64,000 nt of DNA, taken from assembly GCA_027036015.1 (NCBI GenBank), contig JALVTH010000051.1, forward strand, positions 1 to 64,000. The letters are read 5' to 3'. Made by a program: the position numbers and the translations under genes. The notes beneath the pieces were generated by a model, which did no database searches, had not been told where the DNA came from, and worked only from the letters and a program-made list of their open reading frames with translations. The stretch's first letter is position 1. Each line of letters opens with the position of its first letter. Below, one piece after another: positions 7,665-16,221 of this stretch. The DNA is from Campylobacteraceae bacterium. Lineage in GTDB: Bacteria > Campylobacterota > Campylobacteria > Campylobacterales > Sulfurovaceae.

Positions 7665-7937
7665 ATGAAAAAATCCGTTTTAATTAATCTTGTAGCACAA
7701 AAAACTGGTATCTCAAAAAAAGAGACCGAAGTTATTATCAATACGATGCTTGATACAATCGTAGATGCTCTAAAAAACAAAGAGCCAGTCTCTTTTTTAG
7801 GATTTGGAACATTTGAACCTGTCAAGAAAAATGCAAGAGACATTTATATTCCAGGAACAACCAAAAAAGTACACGTCAAAGAAAAATATAGTATTCGCTT
7901 CAAACCTGGCAAAACACTCAAAAAACAGATTCAATAA
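7665..7937 (+). CDS. HU-family nucleoid DNA-binding protein
   Basis: A 90-residue basic histone-like protein that bends and compacts DNA as a dimer. It has the HU helical N-terminus (SVLINLVAQKTGISKKETEVIIN), the VSFLGFGTFEP turn and the C-terminal FKPGKTLKKQI. The usual GRNPxTGE tip of the DNA-binding arm is replaced by ARDIYIPGTTKKVHVKEK, a divergence I associate with Campylobacterota HU. A strong GAGGAG-type ribosome binding site precedes the ATG. The gene is monocistronic. A weak hairpin (GCCC/GGGC near 7944-7956) follows it, without a good T-run. Confidence 0.92.
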   Translation: MKKSVLINLVAQKTGISKKETEVIINTMLDTIVDALKNKEPVSFLGFGTFEPVKKNARDIYIPGTTKKVHVKEKYSIRFKPGKTLKKQIQ

Positions 7938-8055
7938 CTTCTAAGCCCTGCGTGGGCCCTCTACCTAAAGAAAATCTTGTAAAATTGCTTTTTTTAGATA
8001 TCTATTAGATAATTTTAGATACAATCTTGGCAAAAATTTTTTTAAGGATTATAAA

Positions 8056-9399
8056 GTGGAGACAAAAGTAGAACAACTTGATAGTATCAATTACAAAATT
8101 AGCGCAACTATTAACAAAGAAGATATTGACAAAGCATTTGACAAAATTGCTAAAGAGGCAAGTAAAACAGTTCAAGTTGATGGATTTAGAAAAGGAAAAG
8201 TACCTGTAAGTATCGTTAAAAAGCTTTTTAAAGATAAATTACTGCGCGATGCAAAATCACAAGCAATTCAAGATGCATTAAGTAAAGCATATAAAGAAGC
8301 GAATTTAAATCCGAATGAATTTTTAGGTGAACCTTTCTTTGAAAAATATGAAGAAAACGACGAAACAATTGAGCTTGAAATGATTGTTTCAAAAAGACCT
8401 GAGTTTGAGCTTGGCGATTATAGCGATTTAGTTCCAGAGTATGAAAAACCAACTGCAAGTGAAGAAGAGATTGAAAAAGAGTTGCAAGAGATTGCAAAAC
8501 AATATGCTAAACCGAAAAAAATTAAAGAAGATCGACCTTTACAAGAAGGAGATGTTGCCGTTTTTGATTTTAAAGGATATATTGATGGCGAAGAGTTTGA
8601 AGGTGGAAGTGCAACTAATTATGAATTAAAAATTGGCTCAAAGCAATTTATTGAAGGCTTTGAAGATCAAATGATTGGTATGAAAGCTGGAGAGAAAAAA
8701 CGCATTAAAGTAAAATTCCCGCAAAACTATCAAGCTGCCAACCTTGCTGGAAAAGAGGCTGAATTTGATATCACTTTACATGAAGTAAAAGAGTTTTTTA
8801 CTCCAAATATTGATGATGAATTGGCAAAACTTGCTCTTGGTAAACCTGATGCCTCATTAGATGAACTTAAAAAACATGCTAAAAAAATCGTAGAAGATAA
8901 CAAAGCAAGAAAACTTTATGAAGAAGAGTTAAAACCAAAAATTTTAGAAAACATTGTGAAAAAATATGATTTTGACTTACCTAAAAATATTGTTGAGCAA
9001 GAAATTGACAATTTAGCAAACCAAAAAGCACGAGAACTTAGCGAAGAAGAGCTAAAAGAGATTCGCGAAAATAAAGAGAAGCTTGATGAACTAAGAGAAT
9101 CTGTCCGCAAAGATGCTGAAGATAGTGTAAGAGCTACTTTTGTGGTTGATGCTTTAGCAAAAGCTGAAAAGGTAGAAGTTAGCGATGGAGAGATTAGCCA
9201 AGTACTCTATTATGAAGCACTCTTTAGTGGACAAGATCCACAAAAACTGATTGAATATTATCAACAAAACAACCTTATTCCGGTAGTAAAAATGGGTATT
9301 ACCGAAGATAAACTCTTTACAAAACTTTTAAAACTTTATGAAAATGAAGAAAACAAAGAAGAAAATAACAACTCAACAGAGCAAAAAGAGGAGAAATAA
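8056..9399 (+). CDS. tig: Trigger factor (ribosome-associated chaperone and peptidyl-prolyl isomerase)
   Basis: Binds at the ribosome exit tunnel and holds nascent chains. Domain order is normal: N-terminal ribosome-binding domain with the signature VDGFRKGKVPVSIVKK (about residues 40-56), a central FKBP-type isomerase domain (EGDVAVFDFKGYIDGEEFEGG to the IPG-like LTLHEVKEF end, about 150-240) and a long helical C-terminal chaperone domain. The 447-residue length is typical. The start is GTG with AAGGA upstream. TACAAT about 30 bases before is a plausible -10. The C-terminus is a Glu/Asn/Lys-rich tail. clpP and def, often downstream of tig in this phylum, are absent. Confidence 0.95.
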   Translation: METKVEQLDSINYKISATINKEDIDKAFDKIAKEASKTVQVDGFRKGKVPVSIVKKLFKDKLLRDAKSQAIQDALSKAYKEANLNPNEFLGEPFFEKYEENDETIELEMIVSKRPEFELGDYSDLVPEYEKPTASEEEIEKELQEIAKQYAKPKKIKEDRPLQEGDVAVFDFKGYIDGEEFEGGSATNYELKIGSKQFIEGFEDQMIGMKAGEKKRIKVKFPQNYQAANLAGKEAEFDITLHEVKEFFTPNIDDELAKLALGKPDASLDELKKHAKKIVEDNKARKLYEEELKPKILENIVKKYDFDLPKNIVEQEIDNLANQKARELSEEELKEIRENKEKLDELRESVRKDAEDSVRATFVVDALAKAEKVEVSDGEISQVLYYEALFSGQDPQKLIEYYQQNNLIPVVKMGITEDKLFTKLLKLYENEENKEENNNSTEQKEEK

Positions 9400-9424
9400 T
9401 CCTTTTTTTGCTTAATTTTGGCAA

Positions 9425-9694
9425 CTAAAATACATAATCAATATCTTCATGATCTCCAAACTCTTGATATAATCTATCTCGCTCTTGTTTAGAATCAACT
9501 TCACAATGGGCTTGATAGCTATGAAATTTTCCATTTTTTGAAGTTTTACTAAATTTACAGCTATGAATTTTATCGCCTATTACTTTTTTAATAGCTTGCT
9601 CAATTTTTTCTTTATCTCTTCCAATAACTGTAAAGCCCCATTTTGTTGGATAAGAAATTTTTGCTTTTTTGTTTGAATTTTTATCTAAAATCAT
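9425..9694 (-). CDS. DUF493 (HP0495/YbeD-type) protein
   Basis: An 89-residue cytosolic protein with the compact alpha-beta fold of the DUF493 family: YPTKWGFTVIGRDKEKIEQAI, then a conserved KTSKNGKFHSYQAHCEVDS strand region, and DRLYQEFGDHEDIDYVF at the end. The family is related in fold to ACT-like regulatory domains; E. coli YbeD lies near the lipoate genes, but no function is settled. The stop of moaC lies two bases upstream, so the two are cotranscribed. It converges with tig. Confidence 0.8.
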   Translation of the reverse strand: MILDKNSNKKAKISYPTKWGFTVIGRDKEKIEQAIKKVIGDKIHSCKFSKTSKNGKFHSYQAHCEVDSKQERDRLYQEFGDHEDIDYVF

Positions 9695-9696
9695 TT

Positions 9697-10170
9697 TTAC
9701 CTCCTTTTAAAATCTCCACTTTTCCCACCACTTTTCTCTTCTAAGAGTATTGGACCAATTTCCATTGATTTATCAATTGCTTTGACCATATCATAAATTG
9801 TAAGTAACCCAATTGAAACTGCTGTGAGAGCTTCCATTTCTACTCCTGTTTTTCCTTTTAATGTAACTGTTGCATAGAGTTTAAATCCAGGTAAATTTGG
9901 AAGCTCTTTAATATCTATTTTAACAGAACTAATCATTAATGGATGACACATAGGTATCAAATCGCTCGTTTTTTTTGCTCCCATAATAGCAGCTATGACT
10001 GCCGTTTGTAAAACCGGTCCTTTTTTAGCTCTTTTTTCAAGAACAGCCCAAAATGCTTCTTTTGATATTTTTATTACACCACTTGCTGTAGCAATACGCA
10101 AAGTATCATTTTTGTTTGAGACGTCTACCATTTTTGGATTGTTAGATTCATCTATATGGGTTAAATTCAT
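9697..10170 (-). CDS. moaC: Cyclic pyranopterin monophosphate synthase
   Basis: Second step of molybdenum cofactor synthesis, converting the MoaA product to cyclic pyranopterin monophosphate. Family signatures are [40 protein letters not shown] with the conserved acidic and Lys residues, and the C-terminal [11 protein letters not shown]. The ATG at 10170 (157 residues) is chosen because AAGGA lies just before it; a frame extension to 10203 lacks a site. No other moa gene is in the window. Confidence 0.94.
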   Translation of the reverse strand: MNLTHIDESNNPKMVDVSNKNDTLRIATASGVIKISKEAFWAVLEKRAKKGPVLQTAVIAAIMGAKKTSDLIPMCHPLMISSVKIDIKELPNLPGFKLYATVTLKGKTGVEMEALTAVSIGLLTIYDMVKAIDKSMEIGPILLEEKSGGKSGDFKRR

Positions 10171-10268
10171 CGTTTTCCTTTTGTAAAGCTTTTTTATAAC
10201 CATTTACTATATTAACTAATTTTTAGCTAATTGTAACATATTAAATTTATTTTTTAAGTTTTTTTATA

Positions 10269-10327
10269 TATAATAAAGTTATATGAGTAGCTTATTATTA
10301 GTATAACTTATACTAATAATAACTCAT
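10269..10327 (+). promoter_or_regulatory. ccoG promoter with a 31-base perfect palindrome in the leader
   Basis: TATAAT at 10269-10274 is followed from about the transcription start by ATGAGT, then TTATTATTAGTATAA (10292-10306), one central base and its exact complement (10308-10322), then ACTCAT (10322-10327). The ribosome binding site AAGGA follows at about 10342. The palindrome may be an operator for a dimeric redox or metal regulator, or a 5'-end hairpin. Confidence 0.55.
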
Positions 10328-10353
10328 TAAAATTACTCTTTAAGGATAAAATC

Positions 10354-11775
10354 ATGGCCTCAAAACCAGAATATCTCAAAAATTGGATTCCCTATCGTAA
10401 CAAACGTATTATGATGTATATTGCAATTACGATATTTGCTTTGGTGATTCCTTGGGTAACTATTCATGGAAATCACTTTTTTTTACTTAACTTTGATAAA
10501 AAACAACTACATTTTCTCTTTGTTCGATTTGATATGCAAGAGCTCTACATTATGCCATTTTTACTTATGCTTTTATTTATTGGAATTTTTGCTTTAACTG
10601 CTTTTGGAGGAAGGGTATGGTGTGGATGGGCTTGTCCTCAAACAATTTTTAGAGTTCTTTATCGAGACTTTTTAGAGACAAAACTTCTTAAAATTAGAAA
10701 AAGTGTGAAAAATAAACAAAAAGAGCCAGATTGGTCTGATCCAAAAAATAAAGTAAAAGAAGCAATTGCCATTTTAATTTGGGCTGTTTTAGCTTTTATT
10801 GCAGCAGCTGACTTTTTATGGTTTTTTGTTCCACCAGAAACTTTTTTTGAATACATTAAAGATCCAGCAAACCACACAATTTTAATGGGCTTTTGGATTG
10901 GTATTGCACTCTTTTTAATTGCAGATATTGTATTTATTAAAGAAAACTTTTGTATCTATATTTGTCCATATAGCCGTGTTCAATCAGTTCTTTTTGATGA
11001 AGACACACTCATTGCAGTATATGATCCAATTAGAGGTGGTAAAATTTATGAAGGCGAAGGAAATGAACGCCATAAAGTAGTAAAAAATCAAAAAGAACTT
11101 AGAACCAAAGAACCTGATTCTGAATGCACAATGTGTGAAAGCTGTGTTCGAGTTTGTCCAACGCATATTGACATTAGAAAAGGGCTTCAACTTGAATGTA
11201 TCAACTGCTTAGAGTGTGTTGATGCTTGTACAGTAGTTATGGGGAATTTAGGAAAACCTAGTCTTGTTCAATGGTCAAGTGAGAGAGAAAAAGAAAAACA
11301 TGCTGGAAAAACACGCTATTTTAGACCAAAAATTATTGGATATATTGGGGTTTTATCAATTGTTATGGCAATGCTTTTTATTATGGGAAGCAAAAAAGAA
11401 GGAATGCTTTTAAATATCGATAGAACTACAAGACTATATAAAATCTATCCAGATGGAAAAGTTGAAAATGATTATATCTTCCTTTTTGAAAATACTGATG
11501 AGAAAAAACATACTTATTACTTTAGTGTCAACAATAAAAATATCGAAATTGTTCGCCCAAGTAAACCATTTGAAATTGCACCACATTATAAAAAGAAAAA
11601 AGTTGTTGTGCTTAGAGCTAAAACACCACTTGCAAATAGCGCAAATAAAGATGTCTCAATTCCTATTATTGTAAATGCATATGCAACTGATAATAAAAAA
11701 GATATTAATATCTTTAGAAAAACTGTCTTTATTTACCCTTCTCAAAAACATCTAAAAGAAAAAATGAAAAAATAA
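10354..11775 (+). CDS. ccoG: Cytochrome c oxidase accessory protein CcoG (RdxA/FixG family)
   Basis: A membrane ferredoxin-like protein needed for maturation of cbb3-type oxidase, where it reduces copper for the CuB site. The 473 residues contain an N-terminal transmembrane segment, the GRVWCGWACPQTIFR motif, further membrane helices, a second Cys cluster at NFCIYICPYSRVQ, a 2[4Fe-4S] ferredoxin domain (CTMCESCVRVCP, then CINCLECVDAC), another membrane helix near 325-345 and a C-terminal immunoglobulin-like periplasmic domain. It stands alone, with its own promoter and terminator; the oxidase genes are elsewhere. Its presence implies microaerobic respiration. Confidence 0.93.
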   Translation: MASKPEYLKNWIPYRNKRIMMYIAITIFALVIPWVTIHGNHFFLLNFDKKQLHFLFVRFDMQELYIMPFLLMLLFIGIFALTAFGGRVWCGWACPQTIFRVLYRDFLETKLLKIRKSVKNKQKEPDWSDPKNKVKEAIAILIWAVLAFIAAADFLWFFVPPETFFEYIKDPANHTILMGFWIGIALFLIADIVFIKENFCIYICPYSRVQSVLFDEDTLIAVYDPIRGGKIYEGEGNERHKVVKNQKELRTKEPDSECTMCESCVRVCPTHIDIRKGLQLECINCLECVDACTVVMGNLGKPSLVQWSSEREKEKHAGKTRYFRPKIIGYIGVLSIVMAMLFIMGSKKEGMLLNIDRTTRLYKIYPDGKVENDYIFLFENTDEKKHTYYFSVNNKNIEIVRPSKPFEIAPHYKKKKVVVLRAKTPLANSANKDVSIPIIVNAYATDNKKDINIFRKTVFIYPSQKHLKEKMKK

Positions 11776-11798
11776 GAAAGGAACTCCTCCTTTCTTTT
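11775..11798 (+). terminator. Rho-independent terminator of ccoG
   Basis: AGAAAGGA (11775-11782) pairs with TCCTTTCT (11788-11795) and runs into a T-tract. It overlaps the last base of the stop codon. Confidence 0.7.
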
Positions 11799-11894
11799 AA
11801 CTCCTCCTTTGGTTACTTTTTCACAAGTTTTTCTAATTTTTTACAGAATAGATTTTTTTTCATTTTAATTAAGAGTAATTTTATCCGATTTAGC

Positions 11895-11925
11895 TATAAT
11901 TTCTTTAATAACACTTTTGGTGTTA
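11895..11925 (+). promoter_or_regulatory. tpx promoter and 5'-end hairpin
   Basis: TATAAT at 11895-11900 predicts a start near 11907. TAACAC (11909-11914) and GTGTTA (11920-11925) then form a stem with loop TTTTG at the very 5' end of the message. Confidence 0.55.
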
Positions 11926-11950
11926 CAAAAAATTAAAAAAAGGATAAGTA

Positions 11951-12475
11951 ATGGCAACAACAGTTACTTTTAAAAATGATACAGTATGTAATTTAACAGG
12001 AAATGAGATTAATGTTGGAGATAAAGCTCCAGAAGTAGTAGTAGTAAATTCAAATCCAATGCTTCAAGATGAAAAAATTGGTGGTGAAGGAAAAGTTCAA
12101 TTAGTTGTAGCAGTTCCTTCACTTGATACACCAGTTTGTGATGCTGAAACAAGAAGATTTAACGAAGAAGCTGCAAAACTTGAAGGTGTTGAAGTAATTA
12201 CAGTTTCTATGGATTTACCATTTGCAGCTGCAAGATGGTGTGGTGCTGCTGGAATTGAAAACATTAAAGTATGTAGTGATTTTAGAAACAAAGATTTTGG
12301 TAAAGCTTATGGTGTATTACTTGCTGATGGACCACTTGCTGGACTTTTAGCAAGAGTTATCTTTGTTATTGGTAAAGATGGTAAAGTAACATATAAGCAA
12401 GTAGTACCAGAAATCACTCAAGAGCCAAATTACGAAGAAGCTATTGAAGCTGCAAAAGAAGCTGCTAAAGCTTAA
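11951..12475 (+). CDS. tpx: Thiol peroxidase
   Basis: A periplasm- or cytosol-active atypical 2-Cys peroxiredoxin that reduces hydrogen and alkyl peroxides with thioredoxin. The peroxidatic Cys is in PSLDTPVCDAETRRF (C63) and the resolving Cys in ARWCGAAGI (C97); the C-terminal VARVIFVIGKDGKVTYKQVVPE segment is typical. The length of 174 residues matches the family. AAGGAT precedes the ATG. No signal peptide is seen. It has a strong promoter with a leader hairpin and is probably highly expressed. Confidence 0.95.
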   Translation: MATTVTFKNDTVCNLTGNEINVGDKAPEVVVVNSNPMLQDEKIGGEGKVQLVVAVPSLDTPVCDAETRRFNEEAAKLEGVEVITVSMDLPFAAARWCGAAGIENIKVCSDFRNKDFGKAYGVLLADGPLAGLLARVIFVIGKDGKVTYKQVVPEITQEPNYEEAIEAAKEAAKA

Positions 12476-12493
12476 TTTATCTTTGTTTTTTAT

Positions 12494-12511
12494 CTCCCTT
12501 TCTTTAGGGAG
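12494..12511 (+). terminator. Hairpin after tpx
   Basis: CTCCCT (12494-12499) pairs with AGGGAG (12506-12511) around a TTCTTT loop. Only a short T-run follows at once, with a longer one about 12 bases on, so termination is likely but not certain. Confidence 0.5.
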
Positions 12512-12583
12512 TTGTAATAAAGCTTTTTTCATCTCTTCTTACGCCTTTTGGCGTTTTTGAAAAAATTTGCTGCAATAATAGTT

Positions 12584-13121
12584 ATGAAAAGTTTTTTATT
12601 AATTATCACAAACTTAATAATCCTTGTTGCTAATAATATGATCGATAGATTTATTAAAGCAGCACAATCTCAAATTGGTGTAACAACAATAATAAAAGAT
12701 TTAAGTTATGTAAAAATTACATTTCATAGGTAAGATTGATAAAAAAGAGTTTTGCACAAATGCTGTAGTTAGAGCAGTTCGAAAAATAGGAATAAGATAA
12801 AAAAGCGCATTCAAACCGATTTAAAAATCTCTATTTTTCAAATAAAATTGATCCAAATATTAACCATCGACGCGTTAAAAATATTCAAGCCTATTTCAAA
12901 GTAAAAGAGTATCAAGTTAAAGATAAAAAGTTTTTATCCAAAGATTGTTGTATGGAAACTGCCACATAATTTAGATCATATGGAATTTGTTCAAGCTATC
13001 TCAATGCCAAAAATAAACCACTATGATTTATAATATTGGATATGGAGTAGAAGAAGATATACTCCATAAATTTAAAATTATAACTCACTTTCGACTTTTT
13101 AAAAAGATTAATAAACAATAA
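12584..13121 (+). pseudogene. Decayed DUF1287 protein gene
   Basis: Pieces of one protein are spread over several frames. From the ATG at 12584 comes a signal-like N-terminus and then FIKAAQSQIGVTTI..LSYVKITF; after a frame change follows GKIDKKEFCTNAVVRAVRKIGI; later NKIDPNINHRRVKNIQAYF; and from 13029 YNIGYGVEEDILHKFKIITHFRLF with a stop at 13119-13121. These match, in order, the conserved blocks of secreted DUF1287 proteins (Tyr-Asp-Pro-x-Tyr, the Cys-Thr-Asp block, NIDHRRV, HNIGxGxxEED). At least three frameshifts or stops separate them, so no functional product is expected. The 3' end overlaps the convergent Rieske gene by 14 bases. Confidence 0.8.
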
Positions 13122-13833
13122 TATCCTTACTATACTCTTTTAAAAGTGAAACTGTAGTTTTTTCTTGTACCTCTTCTTTTGCTTTACGCCACGAGCCAAA
13201 ACTCTTTTTAAACTCTCTTTTAAAGGCTTTAAAATAATCATGAAACTTATCGCTTCCAAGCACACCAACAGCATATAAATTATCATCTTTATCAATTTCT
13301 AAAATAATATTAGCTAAAGGCTGAGGAGCTGGTCCTGAAACAACTTTGCCCCCTGCTTTTGGATCATACACACTCATATGAGCAGCACATAAAAAGACTC
13401 CCCCATTTTTAGCAGCCATCGATTTTTGTCCTCTTTTGACATAACTAAAAAAACTCTCATCTTTTGTTGGATGTGTTAAATTGTGTTGGCAAATTGCACT
13501 CACTGCAACAATAGAATTATTTTTTCCAACTCCACCTTTAAAAATATACTCCTGCCCTTTTTCATCTTTTAATTTTACATCTTTTTGCGTTGGCTCTCCT
13601 AAATCTACCAAAAGCACAGGTGTTCCTAAAAATGGATAAGCAAAAATATAATTGGTCTCTTTTTGCAAAGAGGAAGCCTTAATAGCTTTTCCTTTGCTAT
13701 CTACAAGTGCAACTTTATTATATGTTTTATAAAGTCTCCCATCTTCGGCTCTTAATGTTTGAGTAATTAAGGAAGGAGCAATAGCAACGCTAAGCCCTCC
13801 TCCTATTACTTTTAAAAATCCTCTTCTATCCAT
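13108..13833 (-). CDS. TAT-exported Rieske [2Fe-2S] protein
   Basis: The 241-residue protein begins with a twin-arginine signal (MDRRGFLKVIGGG) and a hydrophobic stretch. The Rieske cluster ligands are C115 and H117 (CQH) and C149 and H152 (CAAH), a CxH..CxxH spacing; the region resembles the arsenite-oxidase or bc-type Rieske folds. It should act as a periplasmic electron carrier. Nine bases separate it from the FccB-like gene upstream, so it is cotranscribed and probably the electron partner of that flavoprotein. No cytochrome b gene is adjacent, so it is not a bc1 operon. Confidence 0.85.
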   Translation of the reverse strand: MDRRGFLKVIGGGLSVAIAPSLITQTLRAEDGRLYKTYNKVALVDSKGKAIKASSLQKETNYIFAYPFLGTPVLLVDLGEPTQKDVKLKDEKGQEYIFKGGVGKNNSIVAVSAICQHNLTHPTKDESFFSYVKRGQKSMAAKNGGVFLCAAHMSVYDPKAGGKVVSGPAPQPLANIILEIDKDDNLYAVGVLGSDKFHDYFKAFKREFKKSFGSWRKAKEEVQEKTTVSLLKEYSKDIIVY

Positions 13834-13842
13834 CTTTTATCC

Positions 13843-15174
13843 TTAATCAAACATATCTCTATACATACCTTTTGCCCACTCTAATAAACCTTTTCCGGTA
13901 TGCAAGCCCATTTTACCTTGCCATTTTTCATTTAGTTTTACATTTGCAAAAGTAAAGACTTTGTTTGTTTTATCCCATTTATAATCAGCATCAACTGAAA
14001 TGGCTCGAATTGGATCAGTACTTACTGCTGAATAGCAAGTGGTATGAGGCGATTTCCATGTTGGTTTTTTTCCCTCAATTAAATTAGCAATAATTCTTGC
14101 AACTACATATCCTTCGCTATTTGCAGTATTTCCTGATTTACTAAAAGCCATAGGTCTAACATCACCACAGCAAAAGATATTTGGATCATCTTTTACCTGA
14201 TAGGTAAATGGGTCAATATTTGCCTCTTTTTTATTAATACCATCTTTTGCAATTCCAGCAATCTCAAGCAATTTGCTTCCTCTAACTCTTGGATAAAAGG
14301 CTGCATCAGCAAACTCATATACATCTCCAATTTCTGTTTCAACTTTTTTATTTTTTAAATCAAACTTTTCAATTTTTGCACTTGGAACATATTGGATATA
14401 ATCTTTATAAAGCTCATTAAATGCTGAATGAAATCCTTTTTTCTTAATTGTTATATCTGGATTTTCATCAAGCAAAATCACTTTACCCTTTATTTTATTC
14501 TTTTTAAAATAATCAGCAATTACACATGCTCTTTCATAAGGTGCTGGCAAACAGCGATAATTTCCACCAGGGACTGTTAAAATAAAATTTCCTTCTTCAA
14601 AATCTTCAAGTTTTTCTTTAATAACCTGATGTTCACTATGCGTCATAAATCCTGGAGGATAATTGGTTCGTAATTCATACTCCAGTTCAATATCACCTTT
14701 TGTCCATTGGCTATAATCATAATCAATCCCAGTTGCAACGACTAAATAATCATACTTTACATCACCATTTGTTGTTAAAACTACTTTATTTTTTCTATCG
14801 ATATTATATGCTGCTGCTTGAAAGAAAGTATACCCGTTATTTCTTGCTGCATCTAAATAACTATGGGTTAAAAATTCCAAATCTACTGCATCAACAAGCC
14901 AAAGGTTACTAATTGGACATGAAACAAAATGTGCTCTTTGTTCAATCAAAACAACATCACTATTTGGAGAATACTCTTTTAATCTTTTAGCAACAGACAA
15001 TCCAGCCCAACCACCTCCAATTATTACTACTCTTTTACCCTTACCATTTTTTGGAAGAAGGGCAAAATTAAAAGAACTTTTAGACTCTTTTGATTTCTTT
15101 TTTTCAGCTGCATTTGCAGTAGCAGAAGTTAATGCAGCTGCGGCAGCCAATTTAAAAAGTTCTCTTCTTTTCAT
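13843..15174 (-). CDS. Flavocytochrome-c sulfide dehydrogenase-type flavoprotein (FccB-like)
   Basis: A TAT-exported FAD disulfide-reductase-family protein. It has the twin-arginine start MKRRELFKLAAAA, the FAD-binding GGGWAGLS at about 53-60, VVATGIDYDY, and the C-terminal FCCGDVRP of this family. Two Cys at the places of the FccB redox pair are visible: GNYRCLPAPYERA (C208) and PHTTCYSAVS (C380). FccB oxidises sulfide to sulfur in the periplasm, normally passing electrons to a haem subunit FccA; no FccA gene lies next to it, and a Rieske protein follows instead. The ATG at 15174 has AAGGAT upstream, which is why I do not use an earlier frame start at 15198. A related SoxF role is possible. 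Confidence 0.82.
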   Translation of the reverse strand: MKRRELFKLAAAAALTSATANAAEKKKSKESKSSFNFALLPKNGKGKRVVIIGGGWAGLSVAKRLKEYSPNSDVVLIEQRAHFVSCPISNLWLVDAVDLEFLTHSYLDAARNNGYTFFQAAAYNIDRKNKVVLTTNGDVKYDYLVVATGIDYDYSQWTKGDIELEYELRTNYPPGFMTHSEHQVIKEKLEDFEEGNFILTVPGGNYRCLPAPYERACVIADYFKKNKIKGKVILLDENPDITIKKKGFHSAFNELYKDYIQYVPSAKIEKFDLKNKKVETEIGDVYEFADAAFYPRVRGSKLLEIAGIAKDGINKKEANIDPFTYQVKDDPNIFCCGDVRPMAFSKSGNTANSEGYVVARIIANLIEGKKPTWKSPHTTCYSAVSTDPIRAISVDADYKWDKTNKVFTFANVKLNEKWQGKMGLHTGKGLLEWAKGMYRDMFD

Positions 15175-15325
15175 GGTTTTATCCTTTATTATTAGCACTA
15201 ATTATAAATCATAATAATTATACAGTATATATCTTTAAAAGCAAAAAAATCTTACAATTTTATCTTTATTTGTTTACTTTTGTAAAAAAAATACTCAAAA
15301 ATATTGATTTTATTTAATTATTTTA

Positions 15326-16168
15326 TTAAAAAAGTTTTATCTTAATAAACGATATAAGTTCAACGATACCCATAACAACAGCTCCCATTATAGAGGCAAC
15401 TAAAAACTCCATCACAATAGAAGGAATAGCAAGCTCTTTTGCCACATCTTTAAGCAACACAAAATGATGCATAAAAATTCCTCCAGCAACTAAAAGCATA
15501 GCAAATACCCCAACAACGCTTAATATTCGAATCAAAAACGGCAAGAGCCTTACCAAAAACATTCCAAATTTATACAAAATGCTTTTTTTACTATGCCCTT
15601 TTGCCAAAGCAAAACCCATATCATCAAGCCTTACAAAAAAAGCAACCAAAGAATACACCCCAATTGTTGCAGCAAAAGCAACAAAACTTACAACGATTGC
15701 TTGCTGCAAAATTGAAGCATCTTTTACCGCAGAAAAAGCGATTAAAACAATTTCTATCGATAAGATAAAATCGGTAACTATGGCTGATTTTATCTTTTCT
15801 TTCTCACTTAAATTCTTGGTTTGCTCTATTTCATGAGGGAAAAAATATTCCCAAAGTGCTTCAGCTCCTTCAAAGGAAAGATAGAGAGCTCCAAAAAGTA
15901 AGAGCCACTCTACAACTTTTGGCAAAAAATATGAAAGTGCCAAAATAAGAGGAATTAAAATAATTTTATTAACAAATGAGCCCTTTACAATTGCCCAAAG
16001 CACAGGAAGTTCTCTATTTGCTCCAAAATTTGATGCTTTTGCAGCATTCACAGCCAAATCGTCTCCCAAAACGCCAGCCGTATGCTTTGCTGCAGCTTTT
16101 GCCATATTTACCGTAGAATCCATAAGAGTTGAAATATCGTCTAAAAGTGCAAAAAATCCAAAAGCCAA
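15326..16168 (-). CDS. DUF808 (YedI-type) inner membrane protein
   Basis: A 280-residue integral membrane protein with about seven to eight hydrophobic segments. The N-terminus LLDDISTLMDSTVNMAKAAAKHTAGVLGDDLAVNA is diagnostic of the DUF808 family, as are VLWAIVKGSFVNK and the acidic LSFEGAEAL segment. The family is widely conserved without a proven function. The start is TTG with AAGGAT before it. Its promoter region is shared, back to back, with the DedA gene. Confidence 0.85.
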   Translation of the reverse strand: MAFGFFALLDDISTLMDSTVNMAKAAAKHTAGVLGDDLAVNAAKASNFGANRELPVLWAIVKGSFVNKIILIPLILALSYFLPKVVEWLLLFGALYLSFEGAEALWEYFFPHEIEQTKNLSEKEKIKSAIVTDFILSIEIVLIAFSAVKDASILQQAIVVSFVAFAATIGVYSLVAFFVRLDDMGFALAKGHSKKSILYKFGMFLVRLLPFLIRILSVVGVFAMLLVAGGIFMHHFVLLKDVAKELAIPSIVMEFLVASIMGAVVMGIVELISFIKIKLF

Positions 16169-16193
16169 AGCTCTATCCTTTAAATTTTTTTAG

Positions 16194-16199
16194 TATAAT
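16194..16199 (+). promoter_or_regulatory. -10 box for the DedA gene
   Basis: TATAAT lies 23 bases before the ATG at 16222, giving a short leader. Confidence 0.45.
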
Positions 16200-16221
16200 C
16201 ATAACAAAAAAGGTTTAATTG

